Positions 1 to 7,216 of a DNA stretch of 50,065 nucleotides are shown here, in pieces. Both the position numbers and the translations under genes were made by a program. The notes beneath the pieces are model-generated. The model ran no database searches, was not told where the DNA came from, and was given only the letters and a program-made list of their open reading frames with translations. The DNA comes from Amphibacillus cookii. Its GTDB lineage: Bacteria; Bacillota; Bacilli; Bacillales; Amphibacillaceae. Each line of letters starts with the position of its first letter. Positions within the stretch are counted from its first letter, which is position 1. The stretch covers positions 1 through 50,065 of the forward strand of contig NZ_JAFBDS010000014.1 of NCBI RefSeq assembly GCF_016908375.1. Direction: 5' to 3'.

Positions 1-17
1 ACGATACTTAAATTATT

Positions 18-95
18 GAACCGCCGTATACGGATCCGTACGTACGGTGGTGTGAGAGGTCGACTAGCCAATTAATGGCTAGTCATCTACTCGAT
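18..95 (+). mobile_element. 3' end of a group II intron (domains V and VI)
   Basis: Positions 20-51 fold as a domain V-like hairpin: ACCGCCGTA pairs with TACGGTGGT, with a two-base bulge (CG) and a short distal stem. Positions 62-69 and 77-84 (GACTAGCC and GGCTAGTC) form a domain VI-like hairpin, and the 3' end is probably near position 95. This order and the GTGTGAGAGG linker are typical of bacterial group II introns in Bacillaceae. The distal loop (GATC) is not a standard GNRA tetraloop, so the copy may be degenerate. The reverse transcriptase, if present, lies left of the window. Confidence 0.65.
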
Positions 96-277
96 CACGC
101 GTTAGGAAAATCATAAAGAGTCGAAATTGCCGAAGTGGAGTTTTTCTAATATAAGCGGATCATTTAGCTTGTTAAATAGCTTTAAAAGGAATTAATAAAG
201 ACTTATTCATTCAATGAGCCTAGGTCGTTTTTCCTTCTTGGAGATTTCGTTCATTTAAACTCCCTACTTTAGTCATA

Positions 278-307
278 TTCAAAAATTAACCATAAAATCT
301 GTATAAT
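278..307 (+). promoter_or_regulatory. SigmaA-type promoter for the first operon
   Basis: A -35-like TTCAAA (278-283) is followed after 18 bases by a perfect -10 TATAAT (302-307), about 50 bases before the start of the first gene. The stretch between the intron end and this promoter (96-277) shows no gene. Confidence 0.5.
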
Positions 308-356
308 GGAAGGGTTGTTTAGAGGAGATTATTATTAAACGAACGAGGTGAACGAA

Positions 357-851
357 TTGGATAAAGAATTACGTAATGCGCTAACTATAGTTGCTGCATT
401 GATACTCTTAATATTACTTCTTTATGGTAAATATGACGTTGATGAAGCAAAACAAATTGAGAACGAAGAACGTACAAGATTGTCGATGATAGCGTCTAGA
501 TACTCATTAGGAGTACATATCCAAAATTCAGATGGTGTATTAGATATCGATTTATATCCTACTGATGATACACAAATACTCATAGATAAACTAAGCCTTG
601 TAGCAGAAGTCGTGCCCATTTTTGAAGCGCCTAGGCAACAAATTAATGAAAATGATTGGGTAGCTGTTAGTGATATTTTGGGGGATCAGCGTTTAGAATA
701 TAAAGCCTATTATAGAAGTTTAAATGAGGAATTACAGCAAAATTCCGTGCATCCAGAGTCAATAAAGTGGTTTATCTACTCAAGCTCTTTATATGTAAGA
801 GAGGATTTAGAACAGCTATTTAATGAACAAGGAGTTGACTATGATTTTTAA
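357..851 (+). CDS. Membrane-anchored protein of unknown function
   Basis: Not recognised. The protein has about 164 residues, with one hydrophobic segment near the N-terminus (roughly residues 9-22) followed by a charged, mostly acidic extracellular part, so it is probably a type II membrane protein. A TTG start at 357 is preferred because GAGGTG lies six bases upstream; a GTG at 348 would overlap that ribosome binding site. The next gene follows 36 bases later in the same direction and has the same architecture, so the two probably form one transcription unit ending at 1507. No enzymatic motif was seen. Confidence 0.6.
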   Translation: MDKELRNALTIVAALILLILLLYGKYDVDEAKQIENEERTRLSMIASRYSLGVHIQNSDGVLDIDLYPTDDTQILIDKLSLVAEVVPIFEAPRQQINENDWVAVSDILGDQRLEYKAYYRSLNEELQQNSVHPESIKWFIYSSSLYVREDLEQLFNEQGVDYDF

Positions 852-887
852 ATAAAAGAAAGTATTACTGTAGTAATAGTGTAGAAG

Positions 888-1463
888 ATGGTGACAAACG
901 TGCGAAATAAATTTAAAGCTAGATTTAAAGTAGGTGTAGCGCTCTTAGTTATTGGCACTTCATTTAGTTTTTTGTTTCGCCCTAATGATGACATACTAAT
1001 TAAACAAGAAATTGATCAATTCCTTTATAGGGATACTAATATTTATCATAGTGAAACGAATGATAAGAATGAGGCAATAGCTTTTTATCAATGGTATCGA
1101 GCAGATCAATTAGCAGTAATAGAGTTGAACAAAAAACGATTTAATTGGGAAATTGTAAGAGGAGTAACCGAAGGATTTACAGGGGATATACAATTCATTC
1201 AATTAGATTACTATGCCGTAATCTTTCAAAGAATTCCTGCTCGTGTCGTGAATGTTGAAATATTAACCCAGAATGAAACGGTCCATAACGGAAGAATAGT
1301 AGTGGATGAGCATTATCAGCCTTTTTGGTTTTACTATTCTGACACAGAAGATCTTTCAAATGCAATCATAACGACATATGATGAAGATGGCGAGATTGTC
1401 GAAGTTATCGACGTACCTGATCAACCTAACGAAAATTTACAGCGGACCATAACCATTGAATGA
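888..1463 (+). CDS. Membrane-anchored or secreted protein of unknown function
   Basis: Not recognised. The 191-residue product has a short basic N-terminus and one hydrophobic segment (about residues 15-27), then a soluble region rich in aromatic and acidic residues that probably sits outside the membrane. The start is uncertain: ATG 888, or GTG 900 behind GGTGA. It follows the preceding membrane protein closely and is followed by a strong terminator. The pair lies where the spoIIR/ywlB-D part of the ywl region would be in B. subtilis, but resembles none of those genes. Confidence 0.6.
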   Translation: MVTNVRNKFKARFKVGVALLVIGTSFSFLFRPNDDILIKQEIDQFLYRDTNIYHSETNDKNEAIAFYQWYRADQLAVIELNKKRFNWEIVRGVTEGFTGDIQFIQLDYYAVIFQRIPARVVNVEILTQNETVHNGRIVVDEHYQPFWFYYSDTEDLSNAIITTYDEDGEIVEVIDVPDQPNENLQRTITIE

Positions 1464-1471
1464 TGACGAGG

Positions 1472-1507
1472 AGCTTAGTAACTATATATAAGGTTACTAA
1501 GCTTTTT
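1472..1507 (+). terminator. Rho-independent terminator
   Basis: A perfect 11-base-pair stem (AGCTTAGTAAC with GTTACTAAGCT) around a 10-base loop, followed by a T run. It closes the two-gene unit of membrane proteins. Confidence 0.85.
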
Positions 1508-1719
1508 GCACTGAACAGGACAAAATTCTTGTTCGATTGTGAAAGAAGATATGTCAATTGCCCGCTTTTGTTTCAACTGCTTTGCTCTATGGCTACATGT
1601 TTAATGATCTCTTAGCTTTTGTTGTTTTGCTATTAACCCCCGGAGGATAAGTCATTTGGTCGATATGGATCGAGTATGTTATTATTTAGCTAATCATACT
1701 TGCGAAAAGGGGAGAAATG

Positions 1720-2313
1720 ATGAATATTCTATTTGTCTGCACAGGAAATACGTGTCGAAGTCCAATGGCAGAAGCGATAATGAAGGCAAGAACAAATCAT
1801 CATGTGAGGTCAGCAGGTATTTCAGCTGTTGACGGCATACCAACGAGTGAGGGGACGGTTAAGGCACTTAAATCAATAGATCTTGATTTTGAAGGGCAAT
1901 CATCACAACGCATTAATGATCAACTGGTGGATTGGGCTGATTTAATTTTAACGATGACGCGTCAGCACAAACAAGTTGTTGCTACACAATATTCACGTGC
2001 TTTTGAAAAACTGTTTACATTGAAGGAATATGTGAGTGAAGACGCTGATGAGAAATGGCAAGACTTAAAGCAAGCCTATCTTAACTTGGAAGAAAAACGC
2101 ATGCTTGTTCATGAAGAACATGGTCATCAACAAACAGAACAACAACTCAGAGCATTTTTAAGAGAAGAACAAGATGAAATCGAACGGATAGAGAAAGAAT
2201 TACCAAACTATGATATTGCCGATCCACTCGGGATGGATCAACAAGCATATCAAAAGACATTAACCGAAATTAATGATGCGCTTGAGACGTTAATAAAAAA
2301 ATTGTCAGAATAA
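1720..2313 (+). CDS. ywlE: Protein-arginine phosphatase YwlE, low-molecular-weight phosphatase fold, with an insertion
   Basis: The N-terminal P-loop C-T-G-N-T-C-R-S (nucleophile Cys7, Thr11, Arg13) is that of the low-Mr phosphatases. Thr at position 11 is the signature of protein-arginine phosphatases such as B. subtilis YwlE, which reverses McsB arginine phosphorylation. A D-P motif near residue 167 supplies the general acid. The protein has 197 residues against about 150 in B. subtilis. The surplus is a charged, probably helical insertion (about residues 110-160, rich in E, Q and K) just before the D-P loop. ATG 1720 is chosen over ATG 1717 for spacing to GGGGAG and for agreement with the family N-terminus. 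rpiB and ywlG follow, as in B. subtilis. Confidence 0.9.
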   Translation: MNILFVCTGNTCRSPMAEAIMKARTNHHVRSAGISAVDGIPTSEGTVKALKSIDLDFEGQSSQRINDQLVDWADLILTMTRQHKQVVATQYSRAFEKLFTLKEYVSEDADEKWQDLKQAYLNLEEKRMLVHEEHGHQQTEQQLRAFLREEQDEIERIEKELPNYDIADPLGMDQQAYQKTLTEINDALETLIKKLSE

Positions 2314-2390
2314 TAATAAAGCAACTGTTCTTTCTATCGAAAAATGAGTACAATATAAAAGACTATAATGACTGAGAGGTGTGTGTAAGG

Positions 2391-2837
2391 ATGAAAGTCG
2401 TACTAGCATCAGATCATGGTGGGTTTGAATTAGCCAGTGAAATCGAAGCCTTTCTGAAAGAACGAGGTATTGAAGTCGACAATATCGGGTGTGGTTGTCC
2501 AGACTCTGTCGACTATTCAGATTATGGAATTCCAGCTGCGGAAAAGGTGGCTGAAGGCGAATATGATCGTGGTATTGTCATTTGCGGGACAGGTATTGGC
2601 ATGTCGATAGCGGCAAATAAAGTTAGAGGGATTCGCTGTGCGCTTGTTCATGATGTGTATACCGCGCGTGTAACGCGTGAGCACAATGATTCCAATGTCT
2701 TGGCAATGGGTGCACGTGTAATTGGTGTCGATTTAGCGAAAGAGATCGTTAAGACTTGGATTGGTGGTCAATTTGAAGGTGGTAGACATGCGCGACGTAT
2801 TGAAAAAGTGATGGACTATGAATCGAACGAAAACTGA
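2391..2837 (+). CDS. rpiB: Ribose-5-phosphate isomerase B
   Basis: Interconverts ribose 5-phosphate and ribulose 5-phosphate in the cytosolic pentose phosphate pathway. The 148-residue protein shows RpiB/LacAB features: ASDHGG at the N-terminus, the CGTGIGMSIAANK segment with the catalytic Cys, and H-D-x-Y-T-A-R-V-T-R-E-H-N-D-S-N near the phosphate-binding site. ATG 2391 is chosen because it gives the family N-terminus (MKVVLASDHGG). The 3' end overlaps ywlG by 20 bases, indicating translational coupling. Synteny with ywlE and ywlG matches B. subtilis ywlF. Confidence 0.95.
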   Translation: MKVVLASDHGGFELASEIEAFLKERGIEVDNIGCGCPDSVDYSDYGIPAAEKVAEGEYDRGIVICGTGIGMSIAANKVRGIRCALVHDVYTARVTREHNDSNVLAMGARVIGVDLAKEIVKTWIGGQFEGGRHARRIEKVMDYESNEN

Positions 2838-3384
2838 GCCACTAAATTGTGAAGAGCTTGATCAGCAACTTAATCAACTGGTTAAAGAATGGCAAGCGAA
2901 TGACGATCTTAAAGCAAAGCGTTCTCTAGTCATCGGTTGTTCAACGAGTGAAGTCATGGGTCATGTGATCGGAACATTGGGTAATGAGCAAGTAGCTGAC
3001 CGTATTTTTAAGGCGATGAAGCAACTTCAAGAAAAAACAGGGGTAGCTCTATTATTCCAGTGCTGTGAACATTTAAATCGTGCCCTCGTTACTGACCGTA
3101 ATTTTGCTGAAGCTAAAGGTTATGATCCGGTTCATGTGGTGCCAGCCTTAAAAGCAGGTGGGGCAATGGCTACTTATGCCTATCGCAATCTTGATGATCC
3201 TGTTTTAATTGAATTTGCGCAAGTCGAAGCAGGTATTGATATTGGCGATTCTATGATTGGGATGCATATTAAACATGTAGCTGTTCCTGTAAGGTTAGAA
3301 CAAAATCGGATCGGTCAAGCGCGTGTGAACGCGGCTTATTCACGTCCTAAGTTAATTGGGGGAGAGCGTGCAGTCTATAGATAA
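2818..3384 (+). CDS. ywlG: YwlG family protein (DUF436)
   Basis: A 188-residue protein of the YwlG/TIGR01440 family, which is conserved in Firmicutes beside rpiB and glyA and has no established biochemical role that I know of. The start overlaps the end of rpiB. The sequence has a C-S-T-S-E-V-M-G-H segment, a cysteine pair (Q-C-C-E-H-L-N-R-A) and a glycine-rich central part, and no membrane segment. Length matches the family (about 180). It is probably co-transcribed with rpiB and glyA. Confidence 0.9.
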   Translation: MNRTKTEPLNCEELDQQLNQLVKEWQANDDLKAKRSLVIGCSTSEVMGHVIGTLGNEQVADRIFKAMKQLQEKTGVALLFQCCEHLNRALVTDRNFAEAKGYDPVHVVPALKAGGAMATYAYRNLDDPVLIEFAQVEAGIDIGDSMIGMHIKHVAVPVRLEQNRIGQARVNAAYSRPKLIGGERAVYR

Positions 3385-3428
3385 TACAGCTTAAGGAATA
3401 TTCAATTTAGATAAGGGGATGAAGTAAG

Positions 3429-4664
3429 ATGGAAAACGTAAAAGCTCACGACAAAGAACTATTTGAAGCAATTGAAAAGGAAAAGGCACGTCAACATGAT
3501 AAAATTGAGTTGATTGCCTCAGAAAATTTTGTATCTGAAACAGTGATGGAAGCACAAGGGTCTGTGCTAACAAATAAATATGCAGAAGGTTATCCTGAAA
3601 AACGTTATTATGGTGGTTGTGAGTACGTCGATATCGCAGAAAACCTAGCACGTGATCGTGCCAAGAAATTGTTTGGTGCTGAGCATGTGAATGTCCAGCC
3701 ACACTCAGGGGCACAAGCTAATATGGCTGTTTATCATGCTTTTTTACAACCGGGTGATACAGTGCTTGGCATGAATTTATCACATGGTGGTCATCTAACC
3801 CACGGAAGTCCTGTTAATTTTAGCGGAAAGCTTTATCAGTTTGAAGAATATGGTGTTGATAAAGAAACAGAAACGCTTGATTACGAAGCGGTACGTCAAA
3901 AAGCATTAACTGTTAAACCAAAGCTTATTGTCGCTGGAGCAAGTGCCTATCCGCGTTCAATTGATTTTAAGACATTTCGTCGTATTGCTGATGAAGTGGG
4001 AGCTTATTTAATGGTTGATATGGCGCATATTGCTGGCTTAGTCGCAAGTGGTGAACATCCAGATCCGATCCCTTATGCAGATTTTGTCACAACCACGACG
4101 CATAAAACATTGCGCGGCCCAAGGGGTGGTATGATCTTAACGAAGGCAGAATATGCGAAACAAATTGATAAGGCTGTTTTTCCTGGTATCCAAGGCGGTC
4201 CCCTTATGCATGTCATTGCAGCAAAAGCAGCTGCTTTTAAAGAAGCACTGGACCCTCGTTTTGCTGACTATGCGAAACAAATTATTTCAAATGCTAAAGC
4301 TTTTGCACAATCGCTTGAAAAAGAAGATGTACGTCTCATTTCAGGTGGAACGGATAATCACTTATTATTACTTGATGTACGCAGTCTTAACTTGACGGGT
4401 AAAGAAGCTGAAGAAGCGCTTGATGATGTTGGTATTACAACGAATAAAAACACGATTCCATTTGATCCGGAAAGTCCATTTGTTACAAGTGGGGTGCGTG
4501 TTGGAACGGCTGCCGTAACGACACGTGGCTTTAAAGAAACAGAGATGGAGGAAGTCGGAAAAATTATTGCTTTCACGTTAAAGCATCATGCCGATGAAAC
4601 GAAAAGAAAAGAAGCACGTGCGCGCGTTAAAGCATTAACAGATCAATTCCCTTTATATCGATAA
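3429..4664 (+). CDS. glyA: Serine hydroxymethyltransferase
   Basis: PLP enzyme that converts serine and tetrahydrofolate to glycine and methylene-tetrahydrofolate, feeding purine and thymidylate synthesis. The 411-residue length is typical. Visible motifs are the N-terminal E-L-I-A-S-E-N-F, the K-R-Y-Y-G-G-C segment, D-M-A-H-I-A-G-L and the PLP-lysine motif [14 protein letters not shown] with Lys226. It follows ywlG after 44 bases with an AAGGGGATG-type ribosome binding site. A strong hairpin downstream ends the unit. No glycine riboswitch or folate-type leader is visible in the short upstream gap. Confidence 0.98.
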   Translation: MENVKAHDKELFEAIEKEKARQHDKIELIASENFVSETVMEAQGSVLTNKYAEGYPEKRYYGGCEYVDIAENLARDRAKKLFGAEHVNVQPHSGAQANMAVYHAFLQPGDTVLGMNLSHGGHLTHGSPVNFSGKLYQFEEYGVDKETETLDYEAVRQKALTVKPKLIVAGASAYPRSIDFKTFRRIADEVGAYLMVDMAHIAGLVASGEHPDPIPYADFVTTTTHKTLRGPRGGMILTKAEYAKQIDKAVFPGIQGGPLMHVIAAKAAAFKEALDPRFADYAKQIISNAKAFAQSLEKEDVRLISGGTDNHLLLLDVRSLNLTGKEAEEALDDVGITTNKNTIPFDPESPFVTSGVRVGTAAVTTRGFKETEMEEVGKIIAFTLKHHADETKRKEARARVKALTDQFPLYR

Positions 4665-4690
4665 AAAAATAAATGAGTTAATATGATAAT

Positions 4691-4739
4691 CGAACTATAA
4701 TAGGCGTTTAACCAATTATAGTTCGTTTGTTTATTTTTA
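4691..4739 (+). terminator. Rho-independent terminator after glyA
   Basis: A perfect 11-base-pair stem (CGAACTATAAT with ATTATAGTTCG) followed by a T-rich, slightly interrupted tail. Confidence 0.85.
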
Positions 4740-4773
4740 TAGGACATGTCATTTGCTTTACCTAGTGAAAGTT

Positions 4774-4846
4774 AGACTAAACCCGTCACATCATGTGACA
4801 ACATTTAACAGACCTTCATCCTATCCGTGTCCGTGGAAAGCGAGTA
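4774..4846 (+). repeat. R3 dispersed repeat, copy 1
   Basis: Starts AGACTAAACCCGTCAC and holds small palindromes such as the CACATCATGTG type. Related copies lie at 16888-17010 and 36441-36500, sharing the AGACTAAA...GTCACGTC...TGTG...CAACGTCTAAC plan and the tail GTGG-AAAGC. It fills the first part of the 587-base gap between glyA and upp and contains no gene. Confidence 0.6.
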
Positions 4847-4885
4847 TATTTCAGTTGCGATGATTCCCGGGACTTACTCATTCAG

Positions 4886-5140
4886 TATGAACCACTAGTC
4901 TAAGTGGAGATAAGCAAGGGGGTGAGACTTCTGCGGGAATAGGATGAGCTGAAGATCCACTTGAGGCGTGATCTTTGCGACTCAAGTTAGCTGAAGCCAT
5001 CCCCGCGAAAAGCGAATCCCTTGCTTTTCGGAACGACATAACGTGCTAAACGTATGCGGCACATCCATGCAGAAGTAAAGGCAACAAGCCTATTGAACAC
5101 GATCAAGGTTGAATGACTATTTTCAGTGTGCGAAAGTTTA
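4886..5140 (+). repeat. R1 dispersed palindromic repeat, copy 1
   Basis: About 255 bases nearly identical to 20035-20300 in the murA-spoIID gap. Order: outer arm with AAGCAAGGG, then GAGCTGAAGATCCA, a central hairpin (ACTTGAG with CTCAAGT), TTAGCTGAAGCC, then CCCTTGCTT and a unique 3' portion ending GCGAAAGTT. The central stem differs from other copies by paired changes. No open reading frame of note lies within it. Confidence 0.8.
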
Positions 5141-5184
5141 GTAGTAATAAAAACATTTTTCTACAAAATTCCTACTAAGATGAC

Positions 5185-5213
5185 TTGAAAGCGTTGTGAA
5201 ATTTCAGTACACT
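5185..5213 (+). promoter_or_regulatory. SigmaA promoter for upp-mnaA
   Basis: TTGAAA (5185-5190), a 17-base spacer, and TACACT (5208-5213), ending 38 bases before the upp start. The spacing is ideal and it lies just beyond the R1 repeat. Confidence 0.55.
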
Positions 5214-5251
5214 TTTATAGATACATCATTTTAATGAGGAGTGGTCAAACG

Positions 5252-5881
5252 ATGGGAAATGTATTTGTATTGGATCATCCATTAATTCAGCACAAGTTGA
5301 CCCACATTCGTAAAACGGAAACGGGAACAAAAGAATTCCGAGAACTTGTTGATGAAGTCGCAGGTTTAATGGCTTATGAAATTACTCGCGATTTACCTGT
5401 CACTCAGGTGACAATTGAAACCCCAGTAGCAAAAATGGAGTCAAATGTTTTAAGCGGTAGAAAAATTGGCATCATCCCGATTTTGCGTGCAGGACTTGGT
5501 ATGGTAGAAGGTGTCCTTCGTCATATCCCAACCGCCAAGGTCGGACATGTTGGTTTATATCGTGATCCAGAAACGTTAATGCCGGTTGAATACTATATTA
5601 AAATGCCTAATGATATAGCCGAAAGAGAATTAATTGTTGTTGATCCCATGCTTGCAACAGGAGGTTCGGCGAAAGATGCGATTGATTCACTAAAAAAACG
5701 AGGGGCCAAAAATATTAAATTAATGTGTTTAATTGCTGCTCCAGAAGGGGTCGATCTTATTAAAGAGGCACATCCTAATGTTGATATATATTTGGCCGCT
5801 ATGGATGAGCGACTTAATGAGAAAGGTTACATTATCCCAGGTTTGGGCGATGCAGGCGATCGTTTGTTCGGAACAAAATAA
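5252..5881 (+). CDS. upp: Uracil phosphoribosyltransferase
   Basis: Salvages uracil with PRPP to give UMP in the cytosol. The 209 residues from ATG 5252 equal the B. subtilis Upp length, and GAGGAGTGG lies upstream at good spacing, so the in-frame start 18 bases earlier is rejected. The PRPP-binding loop [11 protein letters not shown] and the C-terminal uracil-binding region [13 protein letters not shown] are intact. It has its own promoter. mnaA follows 58 bases downstream without an obvious terminator between them. Confidence 0.98.
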   Translation: MGNVFVLDHPLIQHKLTHIRKTETGTKEFRELVDEVAGLMAYEITRDLPVTQVTIETPVAKMESNVLSGRKIGIIPILRAGLGMVEGVLRHIPTAKVGHVGLYRDPETLMPVEYYIKMPNDIAERELIVVDPMLATGGSAKDAIDSLKKRGAKNIKLMCLIAAPEGVDLIKEAHPNVDIYLAAMDERLNEKGYIIPGLGDAGDRLFGTK

Positions 5882-5939
5882 TGATTTCAAGCAGTTATTA
5901 ACTTAGAAATCAATACTTTCACTATTGAAAGGAATTATA

Positions 5940-7088
5940 ATGATGAAAAGTAAATTAAAGGTAATGCCAATTTTCGGAACCCGACCAGAAGCGATTAAAA
6001 TGGCTCCCCTAGTTCTTGAGTTATTAAAAAGGTCTGATCAAATTGAAACTATTGTTACAGTAACGGCTCAACATAGAGAAATGTTAGATCAAGTCTTAGA
6101 TCTATTTAACATTAATCCAGTCTATGATTTGGATATCATGAAGGCTAACCAAACCCTCTCCAACATTACAACTAGGGTGATTGATGGTCTTGATTGTGTT
6201 ATTAAAACTTCTAAACCTGATATTATTTTAGTGCATGGAGACACAACTACAACATTTGCTGCTTCTCTATCAGCATACTATAATAAAATAATTGTCGGCC
6301 ACGTTGAGGCTGGATTACGTACAGGGGATAAATATTCTCCATTCCCAGAAGAGATAAATCGTCAGTTAACGGGTGTACTTAGTGACCTACATTTTGCGCC
6401 AACAGACAGAGCTAAATTAAATCTACTTAATGAGAATAAACCGTTAGAACAAATTTATGTAACTGGTAATACAGCGATTGACGCATTAAAAACAACTGTG
6501 ACTAAGGATTACCAACATAGTGTCTTATCAAAAATTGCTGATAAAAAACTGATCTTAATGACAGCTCATAGACGTGAAAATATTGGCGAAAATATGAGTC
6601 AGATGTTTCGAGCGATCAAACGATTAGTCGAAAAACATCAAGATATACATGTGGTATATCCTGTTCATCTTAATCCAAAAGTTCAAGAGATTGCTAATAA
6701 GATTTTAGGGGAGAATGATCGAATAGATTTAATTGCTCCATTAGATGTAATTGACTTTCATAATTTATCTTCTCGTTCACATTTGATTTTAACTGATTCT
6801 GGAGGTGTTCAAGAAGAAGCTCCATCTCTAGGTGTACCGGTGCTTGTTCTGCGTGATACAACTGAACGGCCAGAAGGTATTCAGGCAGGAACATTAAAGT
6901 TAGTAGGTACAAATGAAGATATGATTTTTCAAGCAGCAGATCAATTGTTATCAGATGATAATGCATATGAAGAAATGTCTAAAGCGTCCAATCCCTATGG
7001 TGATGGAAAGGCTAGCACTCGAATTGTTGATACAATACTTTATTATTTTAAAAAGACAGATATTAAACCAGAACTTTTTAAGTTTTAA
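5940..7088 (+). CDS. mnaA: UDP-N-acetylglucosamine 2-epimerase (non-hydrolysing)
   Basis: Interconverts UDP-GlcNAc and UDP-ManNAc in the cytosol. UDP-ManNAc is the donor for TagA, encoded at 38907-39632, so this gene feeds the wall teichoic acid linkage unit. Family motifs are complete: F-G-T-R-P-E-A-I-K-M-A-P, V-H-G-D-T-T-T-T, G-H-V-E-A-G-L-R-T-G, F-P-E-E-I-N-R-Q, T-A-H-R-R-E-N and D-S-G-G-V-Q-E-E-A. Length about 382, typical. ATG 5940 follows GAAAGG at seven bases; ATG 5943 is also possible. A perfect palindrome follows. Confidence 0.95.
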   Translation: MMKSKLKVMPIFGTRPEAIKMAPLVLELLKRSDQIETIVTVTAQHREMLDQVLDLFNINPVYDLDIMKANQTLSNITTRVIDGLDCVIKTSKPDIILVHGDTTTTFAASLSAYYNKIIVGHVEAGLRTGDKYSPFPEEINRQLTGVLSDLHFAPTDRAKLNLLNENKPLEQIYVTGNTAIDALKTTVTKDYQHSVLSKIADKKLILMTAHRRENIGENMSQMFRAIKRLVEKHQDIHVVYPVHLNPKVQEIANKILGENDRIDLIAPLDVIDFHNLSSRSHLILTDSGGVQEEAPSLGVPVLVLRDTTERPEGIQAGTLKLVGTNEDMIFQAADQLLSDDNAYEEMSKASNPYGDGKASTRIVDTILYYFKKTDIKPELFKF

Positions 7089-7090
7089 GC

Positions 7091-7126
7091 ATCAACCAGT
7101 GTATGTTATAACATACACTGGTTGAT
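7091..7126 (+). terminator. Terminator after mnaA
   Basis: A 36-base perfect palindrome (18-base half ending ...GTATGTTA) followed by a weak T-rich stretch (TTTAATTTAAG). The stem is very strong and the tail poor. It could also be a protein-binding palindrome. Confidence 0.65.
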
Positions 7127-7216
7127 TTAATTTAAGTATTGGAAGGTACACGCTAGATTAAATGCATGATTTTAAGTTGCTATCACATACTACATTTAAA
7201 AAGGGGATCATCTATA

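Noticed and set aside
3385-3428. Glycine riboswitch or folate leader before glyA
   Set aside because: The gap is only 44 bases and shows just a ribosome binding site.
4153-4395. Frame-shifted open frame inside glyA
   Set aside because: It is a shadow of an intact serine hydroxymethyltransferase gene.
7091-7126. Operator palindrome rather than terminator
   Set aside because: The position directly after the mnaA stop and the perfect hairpin favour termination. The weak T run leaves some doubt, so confidence is reduced.
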